A stretch of 64,000 nt of DNA from Schistosoma haematobium. Its lineage: Eukaryota; Platyhelminthes; Trematoda; Strigeidida; Schistosomatidae. Positions 1 to 11,904 of the stretch are shown piece by piece; position 1 is the stretch's first letter; each line of letters starts with the position of its first letter. The notes below the pieces were generated by a model that had not been told where the DNA came from, ran no database searches, and saw only the letters and a program-made list of their open reading frames with translations. The translations under genes and the position numbers were made by a program. The stretch covers positions 35,740,536-35,804,535 of the forward strand of contig NC_067198.1 of the NCBI RefSeq assembly GCF_000699445.3. Direction: 5' to 3'.

Positions 1-1309
1 ATGCCAAATTCCAAAAAACAACTGAAAATTCATTGTATCATTTATTATCCATATTTTTCATGTAATTAATTTCCACTTTAAATAGTAACCTGAAAATTCT
101 TGTATGGAATTCTATTTTTGCTTGGTGAATATCAAGAAATTAAGGTAGTTGCATTTGTTCATATGTAGAAAAAGACTGGAAAATGAACTTAATAAGCCAT
201 AAAAATTTTGTTTTTTCATAATTATGTTAGTATAAATCAAAATTCGAATAAATAGTTATGTGATCCAAGTCCATATTGAATAGTAAAAGAATCTAACTCA
301 GAGTTAGGGTCGTGAACTTAACGAACCAATAAACAATCACACTAGAAGCTTCTTTGTGTACTTTACCGAAAGAACAATGAGAAGCCATTAATAATTATCT
401 GAAGAAAAATGACGGAATGGTCTTCTTAAAATATGAACAAGGTTCCAGTTTTGTTGTTTTGTATAAAAATGAATACCTCTCAAAAATTCGACAATTACCA
501 AATGACAGCAAACTGAATGGAGATTAGTCAGCTTTTAAATCAGCTCCCGAAGTAGAAATAGCAGATGAATCGACCTGTGGTTATTTAAAACCATGAGATT
601 CTTGTGTACCGAGGTTGTATGGTCTACCCAGAACTCTTAAAAATGCTATGCCTCTACGATGAGTCCTACCCATGAGTAATACAAAGTACCATAAAGCTTG
701 CTCGATGGCTTGCCCAGTTGATTGGATCCATAAGAAAATGAATGTCTATATACAGTCTGAAAGACAGTTTTGTCTTTGAATTGTTAGCATTAACTTAAGA
801 GGAAAGTATGCGATTACATTTGGTGTGAAGACCTTATTTACTTAAGTCTCACTAGAAGACTATTGATATAACAGGTGTAATTTTAACTAAATATAAAGCA
901 TTTTCAATAAACAGATGTTACAATAAGCAGTCCACCAAGTTCTATAATCGTTGACATTTTTCTGGTACAACTGGAAAACACCAAATTAAATATTGAAAAA
1001 AAACACATTACAGGAGAAACTATAAGCCCGTTATCTGATTACACTATGATGGAATTACGATGTTAACGAAATATGTATCCTATTTAGCCTCATACTTATG
1101 CATTAACTTAATTCTCATTACTGAATAACCGTATAAAACAAGTCAAATTCATGGATGACAGATGATAAGAGGAATGAAGTAGAACAGAAAAAGTAAATGT
1201 TTCAAGTCATTTAAATAAAGCCTGATTTATTACTTATAATCAGATAGAAAAACAAGCTAAAGTTATGTGACGAAGCAATAAGCACATATCCGCTTATACG
1301 TTTATATAA
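1..1309. other. AT-rich non-coding DNA
   Basis: No reading frame with recognisable protein similarity and no repeat that I can name. Stops are dense in all frames. Probably intergenic or intronic. Confidence 0.5.
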
Positions 1310-1313
1310 AAGT

Positions 1314-1725
1314 CTTGGGGACGTTAGATCCCCAGAACTCACTTGGGAAGCGACCTAATTTTGTAATTTTATTTAGAAAATCTGAATTTCTTTGTTTTCG
1401 CGCCAAAGCCGCTCTTGTCACCTTCATGTCGTATTTCCCACTGGGAAATACCTTAAATTCTATTGGTCCGTTGTGTCTTTCAGTATGCTATTTGGTGATT
1501 CTCCCCAAGGACGGGTTTGCACTGTATATATACGTTTGAATCGTGGTTGTTGTTACTGCTCGTTTCTAGCTGTTTTGCAGAATATACTTCCCATTCCAAG
1601 TTTGGACTTCTCTCTCTAGTCAGCGGGGCTGGGACTCGTCAATAGCTAGCTTAATGGTGTTTGGTCACCGAGTCTTGCTTCTCGGTCGCATATTAAGTGA
1701 ACTCGTGATAGCTTCAAACCTAACG
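1314..1725 (+). repeat. Unclassified interspersed repeat (5' part recurs at 3.05 kb)
   Basis: The block is more GC-rich than its surroundings. It opens with a perfect small hairpin, GGGGA-CGTTAGA-TCCCC. The same hairpin and the following AACTCA...TTGTAATTTTAT-like sequence recur in reverse orientation near 3045-3090, so this is a dispersed repeat and not a unique gene. Two short overlapping open frames here have no recognisable domain. The element class (LTR, DNA transposon or other) could not be decided. Confidence 0.4.
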
Positions 1726-2689
1726 AAAATCAATCAATATTATAAAAAAATACCAAGGTCATCTATATATGTGTGTGGATTATGACATAAAAAGAATAGA
1801 TTAATTGATCTGGCAAAAAAACTAGAATAATCTATGAAGGTATAAAGTAGTTATTAACTGTGACAAAACATTTCAAGTGTGCAAATTGAATATAGTAATT
1901 CACAAAAAGAGAGATTTCATTGATATTGTATTATCTGATTGAATTGAATCATTCTGTAGTGAATGAATGACAATTTATTTGGTTGACATTTAACCTTAAA
2001 TTTATGAATTATTTTCATGATCAAATGGTAGATTGGATGTTGATTCTTATTTAAGTTTTATACTTTTATCTTCTCCTTGCCTGATGTTTTGTGTATTATA
2101 TTATAATACATACAGAATTTCGTAACTTCTTATTATTATAAATCGTTTTCGAACTTATAGCTGAGAACATCCCTTCGTTTATCATTTGTGATATATCCAA
2201 TGAATCTGTGACATGTACTCTACTCTATTTACTATTTTAATTTTATTCCCTTGAAATTCTTAATGATTTGTCATATTTTGCATATTTAGTTCTCATTTCG
2301 ATCTGTTAAGTCCCATTATTGTTACTTTGTTTATTGAAACACATCCTTGTCCATCATACATTGATCCATGTAAAAGCTTAAAACACTGTATGAACTGCAG
2401 TTTGTAAAATGAACTACTTATATTGTCATTAATAATGGATTAATTTTATCGACAAATCCTTTGCTGTAATTTTGTATTTTCCATGTGACTCAATTGATTG
2501 ATCTGAATCTCAGAGCTAATGCAACTTCTAGTCCATTTCAATTTGTTAATTAATCTATAAATATCAAGTTCATCTCATGGCTCTGTTCAAGAGTTCAACA
2601 TTTTCCCAATTATAACTCATAATCGAAATTTGACAATATGAATTTAGTGAAATTGTAATAAATCAGTTCGTCTGATAATAATGTCTAGA

Positions 2690-3420
2690 AGAACAATGCT
2701 GTTATGTTCGTTAAACTTGAATGCTACTACTGATTTGTCTTACGCGGAACGGAACGAAGAATCAAGGATTTAGAGACTCGATAGGCTATACTGTTCCGTT
2801 GACCCAGACTCAGCTAACTCGATCCAGAAGTCTTGGTAAGATGTAGAAAGTGTATTCTACAGACAACCAGAAGATATCAGGTCCATCAAGCACACAAATC
2901 AAGCGTATTTATGCAATATATATATAATCGATATTGCCATGGAAGTTTTTAAACATTTAATCGATAAGTTCGTCAATCGACTATGTGCGTGGGTGGTAAG
3001 AAATGCCCAAGCATATATCTGCATACAAGCTCCACAAAGATAAAATTATAAAATCTGAGTTTTGGGGATCTAACGTCCCCAACAAATGCACATTTCATAA
3101 ATAAACCACCTTGTTTAGTAAATGAAACATTATTTAAAATGAATTCCTCCGTTGTTTTTTTTACTGTTACGTCCTTGATCTGTCTATCCACTTTTGGTGC
3201 TGAGGATAACTTGTCAAATCTAGATTAAGACCTTGACGCGATAGGCTGACCGGCTTAACCTTGAAGTTAGTAAGCGTGAGTTCGAAGTGGGGTAGAGAGA
3301 AGAAAACTATTCTATCACCTGATTGGCTGACAAGCACACAAATGAGAGAAGACAAATCAACTGGAACACTACTCGATTTATTCTCAAGTCCGATCTGGTT
3401 CCCGATTTCAGATCAGTGTA
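2690..3420. repeat. Unclassified repeat-like tract with inverted copy of the 1.3-kb hairpin
   Basis: Positions about 3045-3090 hold the reverse complement of the start of the 1314-1725 repeat, with a 7-bp hairpin TTGGGGA/TCCCCAA. The flanking stretches 2735-2930 and 3200-3420 are richer in CpG than the neighbouring DNA and share short words (CGATAGGCT, AAGCACACAAAT). This suggests parts of one old element. No protein domain is visible. Confidence 0.3.
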
Positions 3421-3787
3421 AAAAGATACATGAATAAATAGATAATTAACCCGACCACAATGTACAGTAATTAGGAAAATACAATTATGTCCAAAACTGG
3501 AGATTAGCGTAGAAAATAGTACAAAATAATACGTCTAAATTACAATAGCTTTGGAAAAAAAGGGCTATGACAGTGAATCACACACCAAACGAAAGCTTAT
3601 GTTCTGTAGAATGGATTAGGGACAAAAATAAATGTTAATATTTTACAAACTTTGAATTAAATCAAATAACGTCCCGAAAATTAGCTTCCGTAGTTCGTCA
3701 AGGCTTCTTATTTCTCTGTTCACATCATTTACTACAAATTAATTATTCAGCATCATCATCACCATCTTAAAAATAACAAATGGTAAA

Positions 3788-3920
3788 ACTCCTTAGGAGT
3801 TCCATACTTGGACGAAACAATTATCCAGTACTTCCACATTTCTCAATGATGTTCCAGCTTAGATCGATTCATCAATTCAACTATTACAATATTACAATCT
3901 CCACAAACCTCCATTTTGAA
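3788..3920 (+). mobile_element. tRNA-derived hammerhead SINE, decayed 3' part
   Basis: The order is GGAGTTCC, TTGGACGAAAC, CCAGT-ACTTCC, then a 'CTTAGATCGATTCAT...AATTCAACTATT...ACAATCTCCACAAACC' tail. This is the 3' half of the hammerhead SINE family described at 5801-5943. The upstream core strand (CTTAGGAG) is mutated, so the ribozyme should be dead. Confidence 0.7.
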
Positions 3921-5787
3921 AATGGAAAATTATTCAAAATAGAATAATGAATATTACAATGAAATTCATTAAAGTCTTAATATTAATAAAAGCTCTTTAC
4001 ATTTATAAATAGTAGGAAAAATCAATTTATCTATGTATATAGATATTCATTATAGACAATAATTTGAAAAAAATTGTATCCTAAGGATACATCCTACCAT
4101 TATTGATTTATTCTGTCTCTATGATATTCTAACCAATTAGCTTATATTTTCCAATTATGGATATAGTGAACGAAGGTCAATTCATAGTTTAATGCAAAGT
4201 CACACATGTTGAGTCGAATTTCGGAGAACTTCAACGCTGTATAGTTCTAGCGTGCGGGTTATCAGAATAGCTTAAGAACGAATATAACGTCCAATCAGCA
4301 AGACATAACAATACAATGGTTTAGTAAAATATGAAAATTATACATAAAGTATATTATTTATAGATCTTTCAATTATGCTGTACATACTTTTTCATTCTTT
4401 GGATTTAATTGTTATTCCAATTTTTATTCTGTTTCCATTTCTGTTCTTTTCAATTCATTCTTCTCAAACTTCTGTTGACAAACACTCCCTTTATCGATTG
4501 GTACTACATACTACTTATATCTGTCAATATAAGTAGCATACACCTCATATATTCATATGTATATTTAAATAGACATTTGAAATCTGTTCTATGTCGATAT
4601 GAAATTCATTTGAAAATTAACCCTAATTTCATTAGATTCATGGAGAGACTGTAATTTATGAACAACCTTACAGTGAATTTAAAGTAACTTAAAGAAACGT
4701 TAACAACTTATTACCTTTAAAATAAGATTAGGAATTAGGATTACAAGTTATACTTAGGAGTAATGGTAAAGAGTTAAAGTTAAGATTCTTTTCTATCACA
4801 AACTGATATCATCTATAACCCTAGAATCCTTTATAGCTATATGGACAAAAGACTCTCTCTTAAATCTGATTGGCTAGTCTAAATTGACAATATTTTTTTT
4901 AGTTTAAAAGTGTAATTGAATTGGATATTTTGGATGATATCGTATCCGTGGAATTAATGAAAGTTACTTATATCAAAGAGTTTGGTTGGATATATTAGTA
5001 TAATATAGCAAGGGTGAAAAAAATAATTAATAGACTGAATATTGTAAATATATACCTTATATGAAAGAACATTCCAAAACATTGATTGTGATAACATTTC
5101 AAACAGCTAGAAACAAGTGATTACATAATGAATAAATATTAATAGGAATATAGTGAGTAGAGCTCAGTTGATAAAATAAGATTATTAATTTGGAAGATAG
5201 TTGAAATAAAAAGAAAAAAAAGTATTTAAGATACAGCGAAGGAATATTTGTCACCAAAGCAAAGAAAGATTATTAACCGTCTTTTTTTGAACACATAAGT
5301 CAGGTTTTTGACGCTTGATGGCAACGGCTTCAGCAAACTTCAGAAGACTAGAGTTGTAAGCAGCTGACGAGAACCTACAAAATAAGAATGAATTCATGCT
5401 GTTCTGCTAGAATCTTTATTCTTGCTCTTTTCAAAATGAAAAATGAAATTATGTGTATGTAATCAAAGTTAGTTTAACTGTTAAGCTTTCATTTTTGATC
5501 TAGTTCTTTAGAAGGTACAATTATATAATTGAGTAAATTTGTTGATTGTATCAATGGGATTTTATGGTATTGTATATTGTGTTTACAAATCAGGTTACTG
5601 AATCATTAATATTATGTGTTACTCAGTTTAATTTATTCAAATCTTACCATAAAACATAAAAACCAATATCTTCAGATACATTTTTTTTTAGTTTTCTTTT
5701 CTTCAGTATCTAAGACATTTTCATTTATCATCCTCACTTTTGTCCTTGTATCAAACTACATTACTTTTTTTCTTACTGTGTTATAAC
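3921..5787. other. AT-rich non-coding DNA
   Basis: No coding region or clear repeat. The open frame at 4409-4654 is hydrophobic and of low complexity, and matches no family I know. Confidence 0.5.
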
Positions 5788-5956
5788 AATAAACATTATA
5801 GGTCCTGGTTTCGAATCTCGCAGGAAGCGAGGTCGTGGGTGCGCACTGCTGAGGAGTCCCACAATAGGACGAAACGGCCGTCCAGTGCTTCCAGGTTTTC
5901 CATGGTGATCTAGCTTCAACTGACTCATGATCTTAACCATTGAAATAAACATTATA
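5788..5956 (+). mobile_element. Hammerhead SINE copy with 13-bp target-site duplication
   Basis: A retroposed insert at 5801-5943 is flanked by perfect direct repeats of AATAAACATTATA (5788-5800 and 5944-5956), the signature of target-primed insertion. The insert is 143 bp and 5'-truncated. It begins inside the tRNA-like head near a B-box-like GGTTTCGAATCTC, runs through a full hammerhead ribozyme, and ends in the family tail (GACTCATGATCTTAACC). It is the best-preserved copy in the window for boundaries and ribozyme core, so probably the youngest. The family recurs here in about 25 copies on both strands. Confidence 0.88.
5843..5888 (+). ncRNA. Type I hammerhead ribozyme with consensus core
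   Basis: All parts of a minimal hammerhead are present. Stem I is GCACTG (5843-5848) with CAGTGC (5883-5888), 6 bp perfect. The core strand CUGAGGA is 5849-5855. Stem II is GUCC (5856-5859) with GGAC (5867-5870) around a 7-nt loop. GAAA is at 5871-5874. Stem III ACGGCCGU (5874-5881) is a perfect 8-nt palindrome with no loop. The cleavage triplet GUC ends at 5882, so cleavage is predicted between 5882 and 5883. A loopless stem III cannot close well in one molecule, so dimeric action is likely, as known for schistosome hammerheads. Confidence 0.8.
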
Positions 5957-6119
5957 ATAAATGTTTTCTTTAAGTAGAAATAAGTTTGTTTTTTAATGAA
6001 AATTACTTCATAATGACTAAATCAGTAATTAAAGTGAAATTCTGTATGAATTAGGCCCCCATAAAAATCATGAATTCAATGAAATTTAACAACCTCCACA
6101 ACCCTTTACCAACAATTAT

Positions 6120-6500
6120 CATTTGCTCAATGATAATTAGCTTTGATAGTAAATTTCTGGAGTTTTAGTGAGAAGTTGTAACTAGTGAAGTTGATTCGTA
6201 TCAGATGTAAGACAGTTACTTACCGAAGACAATAGAAGATGGTCGTTCAATGTCGTGCATTGACTGTAGTTAAATGTTAACACCGTTGGATGTTGGATCA
6301 GTGGTCTAGAGGTTAAGTGTCCATGCGTGAGACCAAAGGTCCCGTGTTCAGGATCGTGGATCAATGATGCTGAGGAGTCCCATACCGGGACGAAACGGCC
6401 ATTCAGTGATTTTCAGGATTTCAATGGTAGTCTAACTTAAATCGACACATGAATTCAACTGTTAACATTACTACAATCTCCATAAATCCCAATTCTGATA
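6120..6500 (+). mobile_element. Long hammerhead SINE copy: body, tRNA-like head, ribozyme, tail
   Basis: The body segment (GAGTTTTAGTGAGAAGTTGT..., ...ACAATAGAAGATGG) leads into GTTAACACCGTTGGATG, then the tRNA-like head (GTGGTCTAGAGGTTAAG, a poor B box near 6340), then a hammerhead at about 6366-6408. The core CTGAGGAG, stem II GTCC/GGAC and GAAA are kept. The cleavage triplet is AUU and stem I is weak. The tail CAACTGTTAACATTACTACAATCTCC follows. The short open frame on the opposite strand is spurious. Confidence 0.75.
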
Positions 6501-6604
6501 ATTATTAATTAGACAAGCGCTATAGTCTAAGAAGAACACTATGATGCATGCAGTACGAAGGGGAAAATAATAAAGATCGATGGTAGATAACGATTTTATT
6601 CAGC

Positions 6605-6665
6605 ATTTGAGTCCAAGATAAGCGTTTCGTTCTGTTTTGGACTCGTTACTCGCAGACTCAAACGT
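6605..6665 (-). repeat. Decayed Sm-alpha-type hammerhead
   Basis: Read on the minus strand the order is ACGAGTCC, loop, GAACGAAACGC, matching the Sm-alpha hammerhead layout. The start of the core strand (GTAACGAG) is mutated. A relic by inspection. Confidence 0.4.
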
Positions 6666-7129
6666 TTAGTGCGTTCTTCACTGTGCTACTGAGTTTTGAT
6701 AGCCAAAATAAAGAAAGGTACTCCATTCGAGTCTTAATGTGAATGTCAACACAAGGATATAAGTAAATTCATCTGACAAATCTCAGATAGGACGAGAGGT
6801 GCATCTCGTATTCTCTTTTGTTACCCACAATCAGAATACATTATAAAAAAATTACTTGTAACTAAAGACAGTACATATCCTGATGAAGACTGATCATTTC
6901 TAATCCTCAATATCAACAAAGAGAAATCTCATACCCTTACCATATTTTGTGAAATGTATTATTCTATGATAGATTTACATAGATATTACATGGTTCCTAC
7001 TGAACTATCTAGAATACGTAGTTTTTCTAACTTTATAAATAAAACAAAGAAATTACTTCAATTATCAGTTGAATTGAAATCATCATTACAGGGTTGTGAA
7101 GATCATTAAGTTGTTGATTGAGATCTTGA

Positions 7130-7310
7130 ACCAATTGATATTAGACCACCACTGAAAACCTGGAAGCACTGGATGGCCGTTTCATCCTATTGTGGAACCC
7201 CTCAGCAGTGGGCATCCACGACCCCTCCCGCGGGATCTGAACCCAGGGCTTTCAGCCTCGCGTGCGAACGCTTAACCTACTTGACCACTGCTCCCATGTT
7301 TTCAATTGTG
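7130..7310 (-). mobile_element. Hammerhead SINE with tRNA-like head
   Basis: On the minus strand this reads GGGAGCAGTGGTCAAGTAGG (A-box-like), then GGGTTCAGATCCCGCGGG (B-box-like), then the ribozyme region (CCACTGCTGAGGGG...GATGAAACGGCCATCCAGTGC), then CAGGTTTTCAGTGGTGGTC. This copy shows most clearly that the head derives from a tRNA. The core has A9 changed to G, so the ribozyme is predicted inactive. Confidence 0.8.
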
Positions 7311-8884
7311 ATCTAACATCAATCGGTTCAAGAATTCAAATCAGGTTGATATTTATTTTCAATTGTAGAATTTCTAGATTATACTTGTTTACCATACGAA
7401 ATTTGTTTAAATGTTAAAGTTTCTGAAATCCAGCTAAATAAATAAAATATCACATCTATTCACTGTTCAGTCTGGTAGCGTATACATCAACTGATTGCCT
7501 TACAACTGGCCATTATTATTTATTATTATTGATAATAATAACCATTAACGTTTATTATGACAATACTCTCCATTTGTGTTCAATGGAAAAACACAAACAG
7601 ACCAACTAAGAAACAAACGTAATAATAATAATAATGGAAATGAATGATGATAACTAGAGTGACAATGAATAAAATATAGATTAAAGAATTGTAGCTACGG
7701 TTGACTGGAATTCAATACTTATTTGCTTCTTTTATTTTCTTCTCTCCCCTTTAAACTATAAAAATAAAGATGAATTTATTTTTTCTCCATTCATTTAATT
7801 CAGTCAGTATTTATTTGATAATAATACACGTGTATTTTATTTATCTGTATGGAAATAAGAAAAAGAGTAGAATAAGGTGGGGAGATAAAAAAAAAGAATG
7901 AGAACAACTATATTAACATTCTTGACTATTCATGTTGGTTTGTTTGTTTTTATGGAAAAGAAAAGTCAGTTCTCTTAGTATTCAGTTCACCATCCTTACT
8001 ACAATGAATAGATAGACAGACATGTATGTATCCATATACACACTGTAGTGGATAGATAGACATTCTCATATACACACTGATACATAATGTTGTGTTGTTA
8101 TGCTGATACATTTGATTTTATTGAGTATATAATTCACCAACCAACCAATTAACCATCAATAGATTGTCTACTGAAGTTAACTCTTTTGAAAAAGTATCAA
8201 AATTTATTATGTCTATAGATAACTAGAAATTCTTTCAAGATAAAAAGGTGAATAGTGCGCGTTCCAGGATGGTAGTTCTCATAGAAAAGTGGTTTGATAC
8301 ACGCAGATATATATACATGCGTATACAGACTTGCAAATAAAAAAGAAACACTGAATACATATTTTAAGAGAATCCAAATGACATGAAGTTCAAATAGATA
8401 TTCAGAGAGCTACTGTACACGTTACGCATGAAAGATGATTACCAAAAGTCAAATAGTCATCACTACTACTTACTAAAACGACAACTAGTAATAGTAATGT
8501 TTATTGTTATTAATATACATCATTGGTATGATATTATTATTATCACCATTGAAGCTTCCCAATTCAATGTGTTCTGCATCGAGAAGTTTTCAAAAGAGAG
8601 AGATATTTATCAAAGGTAAAAAAATAACACAACTATAGTGGTCGATGAAGAAAAGGTGTGGTTATTGTTCACTCGATATCACAGTTTTCCCGCTAACAGA
8701 CAATAAAGAAAGAGAGATAACTGATTGTGGATAGAGCTTTCTATGAGAAAAAATAAAAACAAATTGATAATCATCAAATTTGTATTTATACATAAGGACA
8801 GGGTTAAAAATGAAAGGCCAAAAAATTTGTAAAAAGAATTAATGCAGAGGAAATTAATTTTAGCTTTGTAATGTATAAACTTAC
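7311..8884. other. AT-rich non-coding DNA with short simple repeats
   Basis: It contains ATT/AAT runs near 7515-7635 and no recognisable gene. The open frame 8428-8619 is of low complexity and not credible as a gene. Confidence 0.5.
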
Positions 8885-9365
8885 CTCCTTACTTATGTCT
8901 GTTACCCCTCATCGAGAAGAATAAGCCACCCACCAGCATTCTCTAGCCAACTCCGTCTTGGGCAAGCCTTTCCAGTTTTTCCCTGTTGCTATCTATTCTT
9001 TTCATGCCTGCCTCCAACTCCTGACACAGTGCTCTCTTTGGTTTCCCACTTTTCCGTTCCCCTTCAGGAATCAAGGTAAGCGCTTGTCTCGTGATGCAGT
9101 TTGGTTATTTCCGAAATATATGTCCTATCCACTTCCAACGTCTTTTCCTAAGTTCCTCTTCAGCGGAAAGCTTGTTTGTTCCCTCACACACGAGTGTCTT
9201 CCGTAGATAATCATTTATAAATTCTTGTACTCTTCTGATGATGATTGTGGTAGTTCTCCAAGTTTCAGCTTCGTGAAGTATAACTGTCTTGACGTTCGGA
9301 TTGAAGATTGTGACTTTGATATCGGTTGACAGTTGTTTCAAGTTCCATATGTTCTTCAGTTTTAA
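8885..9365 (-). pseudogene. RTE-clade (SR2-like) retrotransposon, 3' fragment
   Basis: Minus-strand translation gives the conserved C-terminal region of schistosome RTE-type endonuclease/reverse transcriptases: FNPNVKTVILHEAETW, then RKRRWKWIGHIFRK, then, after frame breaks, the terminal segment. Compared with the 54-kb copy, about 12 codons are missing between LRK and EGTN, where RIRWPDTI...LLW is expected. The reverse transcriptase catalytic part is absent. This is a dead 5'-truncated copy. Confidence 0.85.
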
Positions 9366-10077
9366 GAATTGAAGATACTACTACTTAACAAGTAACCTGT
9401 CTACTATATTGAAGGGATTTGTACTTCTTGTGAGATCCGAAAATGCACCACTCAGTTTCACAGTCAGGGTTATTATCAAGAAGTTACTCGAAAGTATTGA
9501 TTTTCTCAAAATTACGAATACATTTCGCGCAAAACTGATATATAAGACAAGAACTAGTTGAACCAGAGACTGCTCCCATCAATTGTCTCTCTTTCAAATA
9601 CTAAGCAATGTCATAGTGATAACAACTCACATAGCCACGTCTCATCATGAATGATAGAAACCAATAAATACTGTGAACTATGCAACACGATATGAATTGT
9701 AATCCAAACTTTTGCTTGTAGAAAACTAAAACTATAACCATTATACAACCAAAATCCAAGATTCCTGGATCAGTATTTGAACCTATTTTACTCAACGTAC
9801 TTACAAGTAGTATAACTTATTTGATATCAACTTCGGCGGAATTTTATTGGTTCAACAGTATGTCTAAATGACATATTAGAAATTGTCTGTGATTCAAATA
9901 TTTCATATACAATAATAGTAAGTAATTGTTTCCATTCCTTAGAAGTTAAGATAAGTTGATACAAAGTGACAATATGGTGATAAACCTTTAACTCCACCTC
10001 CCTTTGAGACTGAATGTAAGCAACATACTACTACTGCTGTAATGAACGAAGGCGTAGTGAGGAGAACCAATGTATTT
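9366..10077. other. Non-coding DNA
   Basis: No family recognised. The minus-strand frame 9601-9795 is hydrophobic and shows no domain. Confidence 0.45.
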
Positions 10078-10790
10078 TTTCTGCAAAATTACTCAACGAG
10101 TTTGTAAAATATAAATTTTTCACATTAAATACATTATTTGCACATCTTCATTCAGTTGTTCTTTACATAATCCATCATTCTTCTGGTTCTGTTTTTATTT
10201 CGATTGCTCTCTATTTCCTTCCTCTACTCTTTATTTCAATTTTCTTCTGGCAAGCATTTCACTTCCAATTTCTGCTTTGGTGCCACTGCCTAAAGAGAGG
10301 CAGAGAGAGCAGTCGTGCGAATGCCTCTGCGGGGTCGGGAGAGGAGCGTTAGTTGGGGCATCCTAGTAAAGTGGTCTGGCGAGGTGGCGTTGGGTTTAGC
10401 AGTCTCTGTCAATGGGGAGAAGACGTGGGACGCCCCGGTTTCTGGCCGGGCAGACCTATGGAGGTCAGTGAGCTGGCAAACTCGACATTTATAGGCAGAA
10501 CGAGACACGAACTATGACAAAGAGTAAAGCGACCTTTTAAAGGGAGGACGAGTGTGGTGTGCGTTACTTATGCGAACAGACATAAGTAGCATATAGCAAG
10601 AATTAAAAGTGGAATGCTTACCAGGAGAAAATTGAAATAAGGAATAGAATAAGAAAATAGAGGGCAATCGAAATAAAAACGGGATCAGAAGAATGATGGG
10701 TTATGTAAAGAACAACTGAAGGAAGATGTGCAAATGATGTATATAACGTAAGAAATTTATAGTTTACAAACTCACTGAGTAATTTTGCAT
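10078..10790. mobile_element. Large foldback element with GC-rich core
   Basis: The arms, 10082-10262 and about 10600-10786, are inverted copies of each other over about 180 bp with scattered mismatches. Both contain TTTGCACATCTTC, TTCAGTTGTTCTTTACATAA and TTTTTATTTCGATTGC in the same order when one arm is reverse-complemented. The central 335 bp (10265-10600) are markedly GC-rich. The minus strand there has a 72-codon open frame (10290-10508) with an MSRSAYKCRVC start and no domain I can name. The element could be a foldback DNA transposon or two inverted retroelement pieces around a captured segment. A diverged copy of one arm lies at about 52425-52560. Confidence 0.7.
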
Positions 10791-10975
10791 AAAACAATAA
10801 ATTATTTAACCGTACTTGAGTTTTCGTTTACTATATCACTACTACTATTACTGATACTACTATTTATGCTATTATTTCTGTTAGTACTACTACCACCACT
10901 GATGACATTAATAGTAACTGTCTTACACAATACTATGGAACTTTATTTCATGAACCAATAGTAAACGTCATCATA

Positions 10976-11116
10976 AGGCAAGTCCTAACTTGGAATCCTG
11001 AAGCTAAAAAGAAAAAAGAAAGACTTAAGAACACATTGCGCCTGGAGGCAGACGTCAAAAGAATGAATAGAAATTGGGGAAAACTCAAAAGGAGGGTCCA
11101 CTACATAGTAGATTAG
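10976..11116 (+). pseudogene. RTE-clade retrotransposon, extreme C-terminal fragment
   Basis: The plus strand encodes [20 protein letters not shown] followed by an [18 protein letters not shown] segment. This is the segment after the WKWIGH motif in the other RTE copies of this window. It is the only RTE fragment here on the plus strand. No catalytic motif is retained. Confidence 0.75.
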
Positions 11117-11529
11117 GGATTCCGGGTTTTTAGTCTATGCTCCACGAAAGACAACGGGCGTTAATAATTAAGTAACTAATAATTCTCAGCACTAATTTTG
11201 CAATATTGCTACCGATTTTCATTTACCTTAGCTTCAAATTGTAATTACTCAATAATACTTTTACAACTTTTTCAACAGTTAATGTCCTCCAATCATTTTT
11301 GGTAGTGATCAAAGTTTTCTACCTGTTCAGCTTCTACACTTACATTTTTTTCATTCATTTTAAATAAGATGTATAAATTTCCAATGTGTTGACTTCTTTT
11401 TTTTCTATATAGAATAAAAAGGTAGGGAAATATACTGAGAACTATAATGCTTTCATTTGATTTTTGTAGATTAAATCAATAAATAATCTTAGTTAAATAA
11501 CCAATGATAATCAGAAAGCACTGACCATC

Positions 11530-11640
11530 TGTTTAATCGTATTGAAGGACTCTTCAAAAGTGCTCACTCACTACCTTGCCAATCAGGGTCGAACCTAGGA
11601 CATTTAATGTTGCTTGCAAACCCTATTCAATATTTAACAT
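11530..11640 (-). repeat. Decayed hammerhead SINE
   Basis: GGACTCTTCAAAAGTGCTC, then CAGGGTCGAACCTAGGAC, matches the minus-strand order of ribozyme core followed by B box. Strongly diverged. Confidence 0.45.
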
Positions 11641-11904
11641 TGCGATAAATTGTACTCCTTTCATGATAGCGTATAAGTATATACAGCAGTTGACATCCGT
11701 TAAAATAAATGGTAAACCAAAATTTTACTAGTATTATTTAAATTGTTTTAAAAAATAAGTGACTCAAAACATTTTAGAAGGCCGTCGTACTGGAGATAAT
11801 TTCAAAATTAGGTCGTCAATTAAATATAAATTTGAGAAATATAAAACATTGATCAACAACAATTTCATGTAAATACATTTAAAATGTTTAAACACTACTC
11901 ACTT

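Noticed and set aside
4409..4654. Small membrane-protein-like frame
   Set aside because: Hydrophobicity follows from the T-rich composition. No conserved motif and no splice or promoter context.
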